Positions 52,554 through 61,857 of a stretch of 64,000 nucleotides of DNA are shown here, piece after piece (within the stretch, counting starts at the first letter, position 1; the number at the start of each line of letters is the position of its first letter). The notes beneath the pieces are model-generated. The model searched no databases. It worked only from the letters and a program-made list of their open reading frames with translations, and had not been told where the DNA came from. A program made the position numbers and the translations under genes. The stretch covers positions 1 through 64,000 of the forward strand of contig CANJQU010000013.1 in assembly GCA_947476485.1 (NCBI GenBank), read 5' to 3'. This DNA is from Chitinophagaceae bacterium. GTDB taxonomy: Bacteria > Bacteroidota > Bacteroidia > Chitinophagales > Chitinophagaceae.

Positions 52554-54506
52554 TTGCTTAAAAAAGAGCCACCAGAAGAGCCGCAGCCGAAGTCTTATGC
52601 TCAATCCCATCATGGCAGCCGCAATCACAAGTTTACGCATTATATAAAGCCCATGCTGGCTAAGCTGCATGACGCACCCTTTGACGACCCCAATTGGATA
52701 TACGAGATAAAGTGGGACGGCTACCGTGCCGTAGCAGAGATCAGTAAGAAGGAGGCGCGGTTGTATTCGAGGAACGGGCTGTCGTTCAAAGCCGATTATC
52801 CTGCCGTATATGAGGAGCTCTCTAAGATCAAGAAAGATGTGGTGCTTGATGGTGAGATCGTGGCGCTGGATAGCGAGGGCAAGCCTTCCTTTCAACTCAT
52901 ACAACAGTATGAACAGGGTGGGGAAGTACCCATCTGCTATTATGTGTTTGACTGCCTTGCCGTAGGTGGCAAATCTATAGAAGACAGGCCGCTGCTGGAA
53001 CGAAAGGACATACTCAGGAAGCTGCTGCCGGAGAGCGATCTTGTAAAGTACTGCGATCACATCGAAGAACGTGGTAAGGACTTTTTTGCACTGGTAAAGA
53101 AGCAGGGATTGGAAGGCATGATCGCCAAGCGTGCCGATGGTATCTACAGAGAAGCTACACGCTCTGCCGACTGGCTGAAGGTGAAGAATGTGATCATGGA
53201 GGAAGCAGTGATAGCCGGCTATACCGAACCGGGTGGTAGCAGGAAGTACTTCGGGGCGCTGGTGCTGGGCTTGTACAAAAAGGGTAAGTTCATTTATATA
53301 GGGCATACCGGTACCGGGTTCACGGAAAAGACGCTCAAGGATGTGTACGATCAACTGCAGCCATTGAAGACCGACAAGTCGCCATTCGGAGTGAAGGTGC
53401 CGTTGAATGGCGCGGTAACCTGGGTGAAGCCCGCACTTGTCTGCAACCTGAAGTATACGGAAGTGACGCAGGGTGGTACGCGACGGCACCCCGTCTTTAT
53501 GGGGCTGCGAATAGACAAGGCTGCTAAAGAAGTGCATGAAGAGGTGAGGGATGATAGTGTTGACGATGACCATACTGATAATACTAAACCTGGGAAAATG
53601 GAAGCAACAAAAACTATAGGCGGCAAGAAGCTTGCATTCACGCATCTTGACAAGGTATTCTGGCCGGATGAAGGCTATACCAAGGGTGATGTGATCGACT
53701 ACTACAACACCGTATACCCGCACATCATAAAGTATATGAAGGACAGGCCGGAGTCGCTGCTGCGCATGCCAAACGGACTTGCAGACAAGGGCTTTTTCCA
53801 TAAGGATGCGGGGCTGAAGGCACCGGAATGGGTAAAGCACATAGCCCTATACTCAGAGAGCGCCAACAAGGACATCAATTACATAATCTGCAATGACAAG
53901 CCTACGCTGCTATACCTCGCCAACCTGGGATGCATAGAGATGAACCCCTGGAACTCGCGCCTGAAGAAGCTGGATAACCCCGACTACCTGGTGATGGATA
54001 TAGATCCATCGGAAAACAACACCTTTGAGCAGGTGATAGAAACGGCCATTGTTATAAAATCCATACTGGACAAGGCCGGCGCAGCTTCATTTCCCAAGAC
54101 ATCCGGCGCTACAGGTATTCATGTCTATGTGCCGCTGGGTGCTAAGTATACCTATGACCAGGCCAAAGAATTTGCGCATGCCGTAGCGGTGCTTACCCAA
54201 CACGAGTTACCGGAGTTCACCAGCCTGGAGCGATCACTGAGCAAGCGCGGCAAGGACAACATCTACATAGACTATCTGCAGAACCGGAAGGGACAAACGC
54301 TATCGTGCGCATATAGCCTGCGGCCTAAGCCGGGAGCCACCGTAAGCACCCCGCTGGAATGGAGCGAGGTGAAGAAAGGTCTTCATCCTTCCAACTTTAC
54401 GATGAAAAACATCATGAAGCGTATAGAAAAGAAAGGCGATCTGTTTGGCGGTGTGCTGCTAAAGGGGATAGATATGCTGAAGTGTATTAAGCGTCTAGGT
54501 GCGTAA
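52554..54506 (+). CDS. ligD: LigD ATP-dependent ligase and primase-polymerase domains
   Basis: This frame encodes about 650 residues. First comes an ATP-dependent DNA ligase with nucleotidylation lysine K53 in YEIKWDGYRA, then EGMIAKR, DWLKVK and the OB-fold part. A linker rich in Asp and Lys follows, and then the archaeo-eukaryotic primase-type POL domain (from about residue 358): AFTHLDKVFWPDEGYTKGDVIDYY, catalytic D482-I-D484, TSGATGIHVYVP and YIDYLQN. The only usable separate start is TTG 52554, with no good leader, which favours translation as a fusion with the upstream PE domain. Domain order PE-LIG-POL matches Pseudomonas-type LigD. Confidence 0.92.
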   Translation: MLKKEPPEEPQPKSYAQSHHGSRNHKFTHYIKPMLAKLHDAPFDDPNWIYEIKWDGYRAVAEISKKEARLYSRNGLSFKADYPAVYEELSKIKKDVVLDGEIVALDSEGKPSFQLIQQYEQGGEVPICYYVFDCLAVGGKSIEDRPLLERKDILRKLLPESDLVKYCDHIEERGKDFFALVKKQGLEGMIAKRADGIYREATRSADWLKVKNVIMEEAVIAGYTEPGGSRKYFGALVLGLYKKGKFIYIGHTGTGFTEKTLKDVYDQLQPLKTDKSPFGVKVPLNGAVTWVKPALVCNLKYTEVTQGGTRRHPVFMGLRIDKAAKEVHEEVRDDSVDDDHTDNTKPGKMEATKTIGGKKLAFTHLDKVFWPDEGYTKGDVIDYYNTVYPHIIKYMKDRPESLLRMPNGLADKGFFHKDAGLKAPEWVKHIALYSESANKDINYIICNDKPTLLYLANLGCIEMNPWNSRLKKLDNPDYLVMDIDPSENNTFEQVIETAIVIKSILDKAGAASFPKTSGATGIHVYVPLGAKYTYDQAKEFAHAVAVLTQHELPEFTSLERSLSKRGKDNIYIDYLQNRKGQTLSCAYSLRPKPGATVSTPLEWSEVKKGLHPSNFTMKNIMKRIEKKGDLFGGVLLKGIDMLKCIKRLGA

Positions 54507-54561
54507 ATGTATTTTCGTGGACACCATCGTTTTTGTTTCAATCAGTTGAACTGACACTTCA

Positions 54562-55143
54562 TTACAAGTTTGTATACAGTACGCCAACATCTAATGAAAA
54601 ACCTGGTAATATTGAACTCGTAATCTTATTTTCAGGGTACAAATACGTTGACGAAACTTCAGCCTGATTTGAAAACACATAGATCTGAACGGCTTTTTCC
54701 CTAACGTCGACAATCCAATATTCCTTTACGCCCGATTCTTGGTATATTTCCTTCTTGTATTTAAGTTCTTTTTTATTGTTGGCAGGTGATAAGATTTCTA
54801 CTACAATATCGGGCGCACCAAGACATCCACGTTCTTCTATTTTTGATGGGTCGCAAATAATGCAAATGTCTGGTTGTAAGACGGTGAAAATGTCTTTATC
54901 GTCTTTTGATTTACGAGGCAATCTTACATCAAAAGGAGCGGAAAAAATTTCACATGGTTTACCTTCAAGAAATTTACCAATTGCGATATGTAAACGAGAA
55001 GAAAGCCGCTGATGATTTGAACTAGGGGCAGGACTCATCTCGAATATCTTGCCTTTTATTAACTCTACTCGTTCTTTAAACGTCCATTTTAAATAGTCTG
55101 CGTATGTATACGTACTGTTTAAATCAAGGTCCGCCAGTTCCAT
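54562..55143 (-). CDS. Uma2-family restriction-endonuclease-fold protein
   Basis: This 193-residue protein has the Uma2 pattern. It begins YTYADYLKWTFKERVELIKGKIFEMSPAPSSNHQRLSSRLH, then FSAPFDVRLP, LQPDICIICDP and GAPDIVVEILSPANNKKELKYKKEIYQESGVKEYWIVD, which holds the PD...ExK nuclease core. The physiological role of the family is unclear. It is preceded by the dnaK terminator, so it has its own promoter. Confidence 0.9.
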   Translation of the reverse strand: MELADLDLNSTYTYADYLKWTFKERVELIKGKIFEMSPAPSSNHQRLSSRLHIAIGKFLEGKPCEIFSAPFDVRLPRKSKDDKDIFTVLQPDICIICDPSKIEERGCLGAPDIVVEILSPANNKKELKYKKEIYQESGVKEYWIVDVREKAVQIYVFSNQAEVSSTYLYPENKITSSILPGFSLDVGVLYTNL

Positions 55144-55198
55144 TGTTGCTCGTTTTTACAAAATTAGCAATGAAAAATGAAATATATCACGCTTCTGA

Positions 55199-55236
55199 AA
55201 AAGATGAGGCCGATCCTTCGATCAGCCTCATCTTTT
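55199..55236. terminator. dnaK terminator
   Basis: AAAAGATGAGGC (55199-55210) pairs with GCCTCATCTTTT (55225-55236); the stem is extended inside by GATC/GATC with a 4-base loop after one mismatch. On the minus strand it gives a stem followed by a U-run, 37 bp after the dnaK stop. The symmetric A and T ends make it bidirectional in form. Confidence 0.85.
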
Positions 55237-55272
55237 ATCCTCCAGCAAAGCCCCTTTAGGGGTTTGGGGTTT

Positions 55273-57180
55273 TTATTTTACTTCTTCGTACTCAGCATCT
55301 GCTACGTTGCCATCATGGCCGCCGGCATGTTCGTGCTGGGCATTGCCTTGTGGTGCGCCATCTGCGCCGGGCGCTGCCTGGCCTGCTTTGTACATTTCTT
55401 CGCTGGCAGCCATCCATGCTTTGTTCAGCTCTTCTTCTGCGGCGTCTATACCATCAAGGTCTTCGGCCTTCTGTGCTGTTTTCAGTTTTTCAACTGCAGT
55501 ATCTATCGGGCCGCGTTTTTCGGCTGGTATCTTATCACCGTATTCTTTCAGTTGTTTTTCTGTGTTGAATATAAGGCCGTCGGCTTTGTTCAGCTTTTCT
55601 ACGCGCTCACGCACTTTCTTGTCTTCAGCTTCGTTAGCCTTAGCCTCGTTCTTCATGCGCTCTACTTCTTCCTTGTTCAGACCGCTGCCTGCCTCTATGC
55701 GTATGTTCTGCTGCTTGCCGGTGCCCTTGTCTTTAGCGGTAACGTGCAACATACCATTCGCATCGATATCAAAGATCACTTCGATCTGCGGTGTGCCGCG
55801 TGGCGCCGGTGGAATGCCATCGAGTATGAAGCGGCCCAGGTTCTTGTTGTCCTTAGCCATCGGGCGCTCGCCCTGCAATACATTTATTTCTACGCTAGGC
55901 TGGCTGTCGCTGGCCGTAGAGAAGGTTTCGCTTTTCTTGGTAGGGATCGTAGTGTTCGACTCGATCAGGCGTGTCATCACACCGCCCATGGTCTCGATAC
56001 CGAGGGACAGCGGGGTGACGTCGAGCAGCAGTACATCCTTAACATCGCCGGTGAGTACACCGCCCTGTATAGCTGCACCTATTGCTACCACCTCATCAGG
56101 GTTCACACCCTTGTGTGGCTTCTTGCCGAAGAACTTTTCTACCACTTCCTGTACTTTAGGTATACGTGTAGAACCACCCACCAGTATCACTTCGTCTATT
56201 TCAGCAGCAGTGATGCCGGCATCTTTCAATGCTTTGCGGCATGGCTCCAGCGTACGCTCAACGAGCTTATCAGAGAGTTGCTCGAACTTAGCGCGGGTCA
56301 TCTTGCGAACCAGGTGTTTTGGTGCGCCATCAACTGCGGTAATATATGGCAGGTTAATTTCAGTTTCCTGTGAAGAAGACAGCTCGATCTTTGCTTTTTC
56401 AGCAGCTTCCTTCAGGCGCTGCCATGCCATAGGGTCCTTGCGAAGGTCTATCGCTTCGTCTTTCTTGAACTCTTCAGCGAGCCAGTCCATCACTACTTTA
56501 TCAAAGTCGTCACCACCCAGGTGCGTATCACCATTGGTAGATTTTACTTCAAACACGCCATCGCCCAGTTCCAGTACTGATACGTCGAACGTACCACCAC
56601 CAAGGTCGAATACTGCGATCTTGCTGTCCTTGTGCTGCTTGTCCAGGCCATAAGCCAGGGCTGCTGCAGTAGGTTCGTTAATGATACGGCGCACATTGAG
56701 GCCGGCGATCTCGCCTGCTTCCTTGGTAGCCTGGCGCTGAGCGTCATTAAAGTATGCCGGAACGGTGATCACCGCTTCCTTTACTTCATAACCCAGGAAG
56801 TCTTCTGCGGTCTTCTTCATCTTCTGAAGGATCATTGCAGATATTTCCTGTGGTGTGTAAGGACGGCCATCTATGTCTACACGTGGCGTATTGTTATCGC
56901 CCTTTACGAGTTTGTAGGTGAAATGCGACATTTCATCTGTAACCTCATCAAAACGGCGGCCCATAAAACGCTTTATAGACTGGATCGTGTTGATCGGGTT
57001 AGTAATTGCCTGGCGCTTTGCAGGATCGCCCACCTTACGCTCTCCGTTCTTCAAAAATGCGACAACCGAGGGCGTAGTGCGGCGGCCTTCGTCGTTCGCG
57101 ATAACCACGGGCTCGTTGCCTTCCATCACGGATACACAAGAGTTGGTTGTTCCTAAATCAATTCCGATAATCTTTGCCAT
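55273..57180 (-). CDS. dnaK: Molecular chaperone DnaK (Hsp70)
   Basis: This 635-residue chaperone starts [21 protein letters not shown] and has the ATPase phosphate-binding blocks [20 protein letters not shown] and [22 protein letters not shown]. The linker [19 protein letters not shown] leads into the substrate-binding domain, and the protein ends EYEEVK. It folds and protects proteins together with DnaJ and GrpE, which are not adjacent. A 600-bp gene-free region with a phased TATCAC array lies upstream. Long open frames on the opposite strand are shadows of this gene. Confidence 0.97.
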   Translation of the reverse strand: MAKIIGIDLGTTNSCVSVMEGNEPVVIANDEGRRTTPSVVAFLKNGERKVGDPAKRQAITNPINTIQSIKRFMGRRFDEVTDEMSHFTYKLVKGDNNTPRVDIDGRPYTPQEISAMILQKMKKTAEDFLGYEVKEAVITVPAYFNDAQRQATKEAGEIAGLNVRRIINEPTAAALAYGLDKQHKDSKIAVFDLGGGTFDVSVLELGDGVFEVKSTNGDTHLGGDDFDKVVMDWLAEEFKKDEAIDLRKDPMAWQRLKEAAEKAKIELSSSQETEINLPYITAVDGAPKHLVRKMTRAKFEQLSDKLVERTLEPCRKALKDAGITAAEIDEVILVGGSTRIPKVQEVVEKFFGKKPHKGVNPDEVVAIGAAIQGGVLTGDVKDVLLLDVTPLSLGIETMGGVMTRLIESNTTIPTKKSETFSTASDSQPSVEINVLQGERPMAKDNKNLGRFILDGIPPAPRGTPQIEVIFDIDANGMLHVTAKDKGTGKQQNIRIEAGSGLNKEEVERMKNEAKANEAEDKKVRERVEKLNKADGLIFNTEKQLKEYGDKIPAEKRGPIDTAVEKLKTAQKAEDLDGIDAAEEELNKAWMAASEEMYKAGQAAPGADGAPQGNAQHEHAGGHDGNVADAEYEEVK

Positions 57181-57230
57181 AGTAATTCTGTTATAATTAT
57201 ATTTTGTTTTTCGTTTCCTGAGTCTTTCGA

Positions 57231-57251
57231 CCCTGCCTGCCGGCTGGCAGG
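57231..57251. repeat. CCTGCC...GGCAGG palindrome upstream of dnaK
   Basis: CCTGCC and GGCAGG flank a TGCCGGCT centre, giving a GC-rich hairpin about 50 bp before the dnaK start. Similar CTGCCGGC cores occur at 1162-1216, so it is probably a dispersed element. Confidence 0.55.
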
Positions 57252-57592
57252 ATTGCTTTTACCTAATCAATGAATATGCCATTCTCTTTTTTCTGTAATT
57301 ATGGCAGACAATGTGACAGTTAACGCGATAAGTTGATAAGTGATAAGTTGATACGTCATGACTTGTACGGTTAGTGGCATATATGGCGGCTGCGTTTCTC
57401 GCTCATAGTGTATATTATTTACTATAAAAATGGTACCCGCAGCAAGAAGTGTACCCGGAAATGTGCATCCCGCATGAGCCGGCGATACGTTATGTATTGG
57501 GATTATGCTGCTATTTGTGGCATATCACATTTTGCCGCAGAAAAAAAATTGCGCATGTTTTTATTGATATTCAACTGATTAGGCACGTAAAA

Positions 57593-57636
57593 TATCACAT
57601 TTATATCACAATAGTATCACACGAATATCACGATCA
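57593..57636. repeat. Four-unit 11-bp phased TATCAC array
   Basis: TATCAC begins at 57593, 57604, 57615 and 57626, exactly 11 bp apart, so all copies face nearly the same side of the helix. A fifth copy lies at 57523. The last five bases of each unit vary. The array lies between dnaK (start 57180) and the end of the DUF4249-like gene and looks like a cooperative protein-binding site. Confidence 0.7.
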
Positions 57637-57780
57637 GGAGCGCGCAATAAATGAATTTCGTTTGTCATTATTTGTAATGAGTTCCCAACGCAAATAGGTC
57701 GAAATTATCAATCTTAAAGGCTCAAAAAATGTGCCGGAGGTGTGCAACTGCCAGGAAAGAAATCCACAAATTGCAATATA

Positions 57781-58887
57781 CTAATACTTAGTTCCCCTGA
57801 TCTTCATTTCTGAGAGTATCGGGCTCACGATCAGTGAGTCTACAGTCTCCCTGCTAATAGATATGTTGCCCACACGAGTACCCTTTGAGGTAAACAGTCC
57901 CAGCACATTGGCGCCCTTTATGTTTGTGTAGATGGGGCCTATTTCGCTGCCTGTAAGACCGGTGCCCTGTGCCTGCTGTATCTGCTGATAGGTATTGTAG
58001 TCGGGCGTGCCCAGGTATGCGAGAATGGTGCACCTGTTGAGTAACCGCACCGTATTGGCCGGGGCAACACCCAGCGCAGTGCGGATGGCATAGTACACAT
58101 CAATATTCTTCATAGTGAAATCGAAGCTGCCATTTTCGAGGCCCACAAGGCCGAGGTCGTGGTCGGAGGAGTGATAGGTGATCTGCTGTGTGGCAAAATT
58201 TGAGTCGGCCCAGTTAAAGCGGAGGATCATTTGTGCTACCGTTGCAGGAGTGGTCTGGCCATAGAAATTGTAGGTGCCGAAAGAAGACGGCAGGGTATAA
58301 GTGCAGCCCAGGCTAAGCTCATCGGCCTTGGTGACCGGTGTGCGGTAAAAAGTAAGGCCGGCGCGGTTTACATTTGAATCATCGAGGAACGGGACGTTGA
58401 AAGCAAAGGGGTCGGTATCAATAATTACGGGCGCCTCGGCAGAGTCTACCTCGCCTGTGGCGCTATTGGAAACAACAATGCGGTATGAATAATGCGGATC
58501 GAGGAAGCCGGTAAATTTGTAGGCGTAATTAGGTGAATTGAAAAACACGCCGGCCTGTTTCGGATAGCCCTCTGCTGTGAGGTCTACACGGTTGAGGTGA
58601 ATGGTGTCGTGGATGCCGCCGTTAGTATATAAATTGATCCGTTCGATCTTCACGTTCAGGCTCGCATAATAATTGGAATCGGCGCTTTGTGCCATGGTGA
58701 GGGCGCTCTTGTTGTTGTCCAGGAAAGCTTTCTGGATGCGGATATAATGGGCGGTATCGGCCTGGTCCAGGAAGCCGTATATGACAGTGATATTTTTGTA
58801 AGGTGCAGCTACATCGAACTTGGTAGAGCAGCTATCCATTAAAAAAAGCAATACAGTTGCTACCGACAGGAAGGCGATTCTTTTCAT
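57781..58887 (-). CDS. DUF4249-like lipoprotein
   Basis: This 368-residue protein has a lipobox MDSC (Cys20), and then beta-rich sequence of the DUF4249 type: YKNITVIYGFLDQADTAHYIRIQKAFLD, NLYTNGGIHDTIHLNRV, YRIVVSNSATGEVDSAEAPVI. Such lipoproteins usually accompany a TonB-dependent receptor; none is adjacent here, unless it lies outside the usual order. The family call is by overall pattern. Role unknown, probably outer-membrane associated. Confidence 0.72.
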   Translation of the reverse strand: MKRIAFLSVATVLLFLMDSCSTKFDVAAPYKNITVIYGFLDQADTAHYIRIQKAFLDNNKSALTMAQSADSNYYASLNVKIERINLYTNGGIHDTIHLNRVDLTAEGYPKQAGVFFNSPNYAYKFTGFLDPHYSYRIVVSNSATGEVDSAEAPVIIDTDPFAFNVPFLDDSNVNRAGLTFYRTPVTKADELSLGCTYTLPSSFGTYNFYGQTTPATVAQMILRFNWADSNFATQQITYHSSDHDLGLVGLENGSFDFTMKNIDVYYAIRTALGVAPANTVRLLNRCTILAYLGTPDYNTYQQIQQAQGTGLTGSEIGPIYTNIKGANVLGLFTSKGTRVGNISISRETVDSLIVSPILSEMKIRGTKY

Positions 58888-59180
58888 GAATTAAATCCTT
58901 ATATTTAAGGGGTGGACAAAGATAAGGGTTTTGTGGTTTTACTACGTTTGCGAATAAAAATATAACGTTAAAAGGGGAAGGGAGTTGATGTGCGAATTTG
59001 AAAATTTGAAAATGTGTGACAATATGCTTGTTTTAACCATGTTAGTGTCATTAACAATTCTATAAGCATGTTTTTTTTGAAATACGTTTAATTATCAGAA
59101 AAACATTTCATAAATTCGGTAAATACAAAAATGGAAACCCTTATCGTAATAATTTTTTCAACCTTTTAAAATTATTTTTT
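58888..59180. other. AT-rich divergent spacer with an AATTTGAAAATGTG motif
   Basis: The 293 bp between the DUF4249-like gene and the repeat-protein gene hold a tandem GAATTTGAAAATTTGAAAA motif at 58991-59016, related to the copies at 6653 and 27713. No gene or clear promoter is seen; the final 100 bp before the repeat protein are very AT-rich, with several short T-runs. Confidence 0.6.
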
Positions 59181-61841
59181 ATGCCAGGCACATTCGTTTT
59201 TTGCGACCCATCAGGTGGTGCAAGTTGTCAAGCGGTTTATTATGATCAGACAGTTCCCGCAAACACCGTGGGGATAATAACCGGCGTTTGTGCGCAGATT
59301 CTTGGAGGGATCCCGGCTGCAGCACCGACAAACAATAATAACGGCGATCTCAGCACGATATTGATGGGAGATATTAATACCATCAATACTTTTGCTGCAA
59401 CTGGTGGTACCTTCAATACAATAATTAACGGACAGTGTAACACAATAGGAGGAACCCCGATAGCAGGCACCGCCGTAGCTGCTGTTTTTAGTTCTATTTT
59501 CGGAGGCTCCGAAAATTGTATAAATACAGACCTGGTAACAGTTACTCAATATGCATCGATCTTTGGCGGCCAGGGGAGTTGTATAGCTGCGGGAAGCGAC
59601 TTTGCAGTGATCGCAGGAGGTTGCGGCCAGTTTGGCGGCGGGCAAAATTCTTTTATAGGAGGCGGCGCGTTAAATATTGCTGGTGACAGATGTACCGCTG
59701 TTGGTGGCGGTGGGGGTAACAGGGCAGGGGCCGACTATGCAGCGATCCTGGGTGGCTCAAATAACTGTGCACAAGGTTGTGCATCGTTCATCGGCGGCGG
59801 CGCTACTAATACACTAGTAGGAAATCCCAGCCATCCGAATTGCTCGTCTATAGTTGGTGGTGAGTTAAACAATATTGGTTTTATCGGTGGCATCCCGGCC
59901 AATATATCAGACTATTCCTTTGTTGGCGGTGGTTTTACAAATAATATTTTTAGCAGCACATCTTCTATACTTGGTGGTAGTACGAACACGATAAACGTCT
60001 TTTCAGATTGCAGTTTTATCAGTGGTGGCCAGGGGCACAACGTTGGCGCGGCTGGCGGTGCCGGCCTCGGCGTTACTTTCAGCGGCATTGGCGGCGGGCA
60101 AAGCAACACCATTGACGATACAGCATTTGCATCCACTTTCTCCGGCATCTTTGGTGGCTGTAATCATACTATTAACGGCAATAATCTATTTGTTGGTGGC
60201 GGTGATACAAACATTATCAATAGTGCATTTGGTCCGGTACTATGTTCTGCGATCGTTGGCGGCAGCAACAACATAATAAACGATGACGGTATTGGTGTAA
60301 CTTCTGACGTCTCCTTTATCGGCGGTGGCGAACTTCACCAGATGGGCGGACAATGTTCTTTTATTGGTGGCGGTAGCGGCAATATAATTTTCAGTGCTGG
60401 TGGGTTAGGTCCGGTAAATCTTTCCACGATAGCGGGAGGAACCGCAAATTTAATCAGTGATGATGGCGTAAAGGTTGCAGCAGAAGCTTTCATAGGAGGC
60501 GGCACCGGTAATCATGTGCACGGTAGAGCTTCTTCTGTGGTCGGTGGCGATGGCAACTACGTATGGGGGCAGCATGCAGTTATAGCCGGTGGGCAAAGCA
60601 ATTACTTAGATACCGGAACACACCATAGTTTTATTGGGGGAGGTACATTAAATGGTCTTTTCGGTGGCTCTGCGTGTAGCTTTGTAGGTGGTGGAGAGCA
60701 AAACCGTATTGGTGCTTTTGCTGGCGGCGGTATTGGTACTATATGGAGTTCCATCGGCGGTGGTTGCAATAACTGTATTGACGATACTTTGTTTGCTTCG
60801 TCTTTCTCCGGTATTTTTAGCGGCGCTAATCATTTTGTTAATGGCAATAATTTATTTGTTGGCGGTGGTGACATAAATTTTATTTGTAGCACTAACGGAA
60901 TCGGCCCAGTTGCCTGTTCTTCAATTGCTGGTGGTTGGGACAATATGATCACTGACAGCGGTGTTGGCGGTGTTACCGCCAACATGTCTTTTATAGGCGG
61001 AGGGTGTAAAAATCATGTTTTCAGCATTGGGTCTTCGATTGCGGGCGGTATGTTAAACTGTATTGACATTAACTCTCCGCTTGGGCCCGGCGGCCCTGCA
61101 ATAGGTGTGTCTTTTATTGGTGGCGGGCGCAATAATAATATCTCGGCGCAATCTTCGTTTATTGGTTCGGGACTAAACAATACCGTTGCATGCACGCCGG
61201 GATCATTTTTTATGGTCAGCTCGGCTATTGCAGGCGGTAGAAATAATTTAGTAAACGGGCAAGGTGTAAACTCCTTTATTGGCGCTGGAAACCAAAATTG
61301 CATTAGCGGGAGTGATTCGGCAATAGGAGGAGGGATAACAAATAACATTGAAAGCCAGGCATCCTTTGTTGGCGGTGGCCAGGCGAACTTTATTAATAGC
61401 GGTTCCTCGAACAGCTTTATAGGCGGCGGCTTTACAAATGGTATTGGGATTTCTGTGGGTGGTAACAGCGCTTTGTATAGCAGCATTGGCGGTGGGCAAA
61501 ATAACTGTATTGATGATACTGCTGCTGCTGTTAACCACTCCGGCATCTTCAGCGGTTTTGGAAACACCGTCTCCGGCTCTTGCTCTGTAGTACTCGGTGG
61601 CCTTAATAACGGAGATGGCGGCTTCCCTAATACGGCTGTTTTTGGAAATACTTTAGTGGCTTCTGTAGATCCTGCCACTATGGGCGTACCAAGCGCTTTT
61701 TGGGTAGACGAGTTAATAGTGCCTAATATCCCGGTTGATGTCACAGGTTTTGGCATATTCCCTTTTTTGCCGGCAGGTGCATTGTATACTAATGTTCCAC
61801 TTGGTAGTGGGTATATGGCAAGTCAAGTGTTTGTAAAATAA
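59181..61841 (+). CDS. Giant glycine-rich S-[FSI]-I-G-G-G-x-x-N-x-I repeat protein
   Basis: This 886-residue protein is made of about 40 degenerate units centred on SFIGGGxxNxI or SSIxGGxxNxI, spaced roughly 15-25 residues apart. The pattern resembles YadA-head-like or beta-roll repeats. Three super-repeats are visible: the blocks NTIDDTAFASTFSGIF, NCIDDTLFASSFSGIF and NCIDDTAAAVNHSGIF start near residues 311, 533 and 777. It is rich in Cys, Gly and Asn. The start MPGTFVFCDPSGG is not a signal peptide, and the end (FWVDELIVPNIPVDVTG...GSGYMASQVFVK) is not a T9SS domain. It may be a fibrous surface or tail-fibre-like protein; function unknown. Confidence 0.8.
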   Translation: MPGTFVFCDPSGGASCQAVYYDQTVPANTVGIITGVCAQILGGIPAAAPTNNNNGDLSTILMGDINTINTFAATGGTFNTIINGQCNTIGGTPIAGTAVAAVFSSIFGGSENCINTDLVTVTQYASIFGGQGSCIAAGSDFAVIAGGCGQFGGGQNSFIGGGALNIAGDRCTAVGGGGGNRAGADYAAILGGSNNCAQGCASFIGGGATNTLVGNPSHPNCSSIVGGELNNIGFIGGIPANISDYSFVGGGFTNNIFSSTSSILGGSTNTINVFSDCSFISGGQGHNVGAAGGAGLGVTFSGIGGGQSNTIDDTAFASTFSGIFGGCNHTINGNNLFVGGGDTNIINSAFGPVLCSAIVGGSNNIINDDGIGVTSDVSFIGGGELHQMGGQCSFIGGGSGNIIFSAGGLGPVNLSTIAGGTANLISDDGVKVAAEAFIGGGTGNHVHGRASSVVGGDGNYVWGQHAVIAGGQSNYLDTGTHHSFIGGGTLNGLFGGSACSFVGGGEQNRIGAFAGGGIGTIWSSIGGGCNNCIDDTLFASSFSGIFSGANHFVNGNNLFVGGGDINFICSTNGIGPVACSSIAGGWDNMITDSGVGGVTANMSFIGGGCKNHVFSIGSSIAGGMLNCIDINSPLGPGGPAIGVSFIGGGRNNNISAQSSFIGSGLNNTVACTPGSFFMVSSAIAGGRNNLVNGQGVNSFIGAGNQNCISGSDSAIGGGITNNIESQASFVGGGQANFINSGSSNSFIGGGFTNGIGISVGGNSALYSSIGGGQNNCIDDTAAAVNHSGIFSGFGNTVSGSCSVVLGGLNNGDGGFPNTAVFGNTLVASVDPATMGVPSAFWVDELIVPNIPVDVTGFGIFPFLPAGALYTNVPLGSGYMASQVFVK

Positions 61842-61857
61842 AATCACAAATTTAAGT

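Larger units (their letters stand above)
57181..57780. other. Gene-free region upstream of dnaK
   Basis: No gene is supported here; an 82-residue frame at 57449-57697 has no recognisable features. The stretch contains the CCTGCC/GGCAGG palindrome (57231-57251), a GATAAGTTGATAAG-type repeat near 57331, which also occurs after the HIT gene near 42620, and the 11-bp TATCAC array (57593-57636). No CIRCE element (TTAGCACTC) is seen. dnaK regulation presumably uses some of this DNA. Confidence 0.7.

Noticed and set aside
51502-53840. Long minus-strand frames (310 and 454 codons) opposite ku and ligD
   Set aside because: Antisense shadows of Ku and LigD; the translations have no recognisable domain.
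55177-56653. Long plus-strand frames (398 and 448 codons) opposite dnaK
   Set aside because: They are antisense to the highly conserved, complete dnaK; such shadow frames are common opposite strongly codon-biased genes.
57593-57636. TATCAC array as a DnaA-box cluster or origin
   Set aside because: TATCAC does not match the DnaA box TTATNCACA and no dnaA/dnaN context is present; I keep it as an unknown binding array.
57449-57697. 82-codon frame upstream of dnaK
   Set aside because: It runs through the TATCAC array, has no motif and no sensible start context.
61013-61756. 247-codon minus-strand frame in the repeat-protein gene
   Set aside because: Proline-rich mirror of the glycine-rich repeats; antisense shadow.
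59181-61841. CRISPR-like periodicity
   Set aside because: The periodicity is a protein-level GGG-N-I repeat with drifting DNA and variable spacing, in one long open frame.
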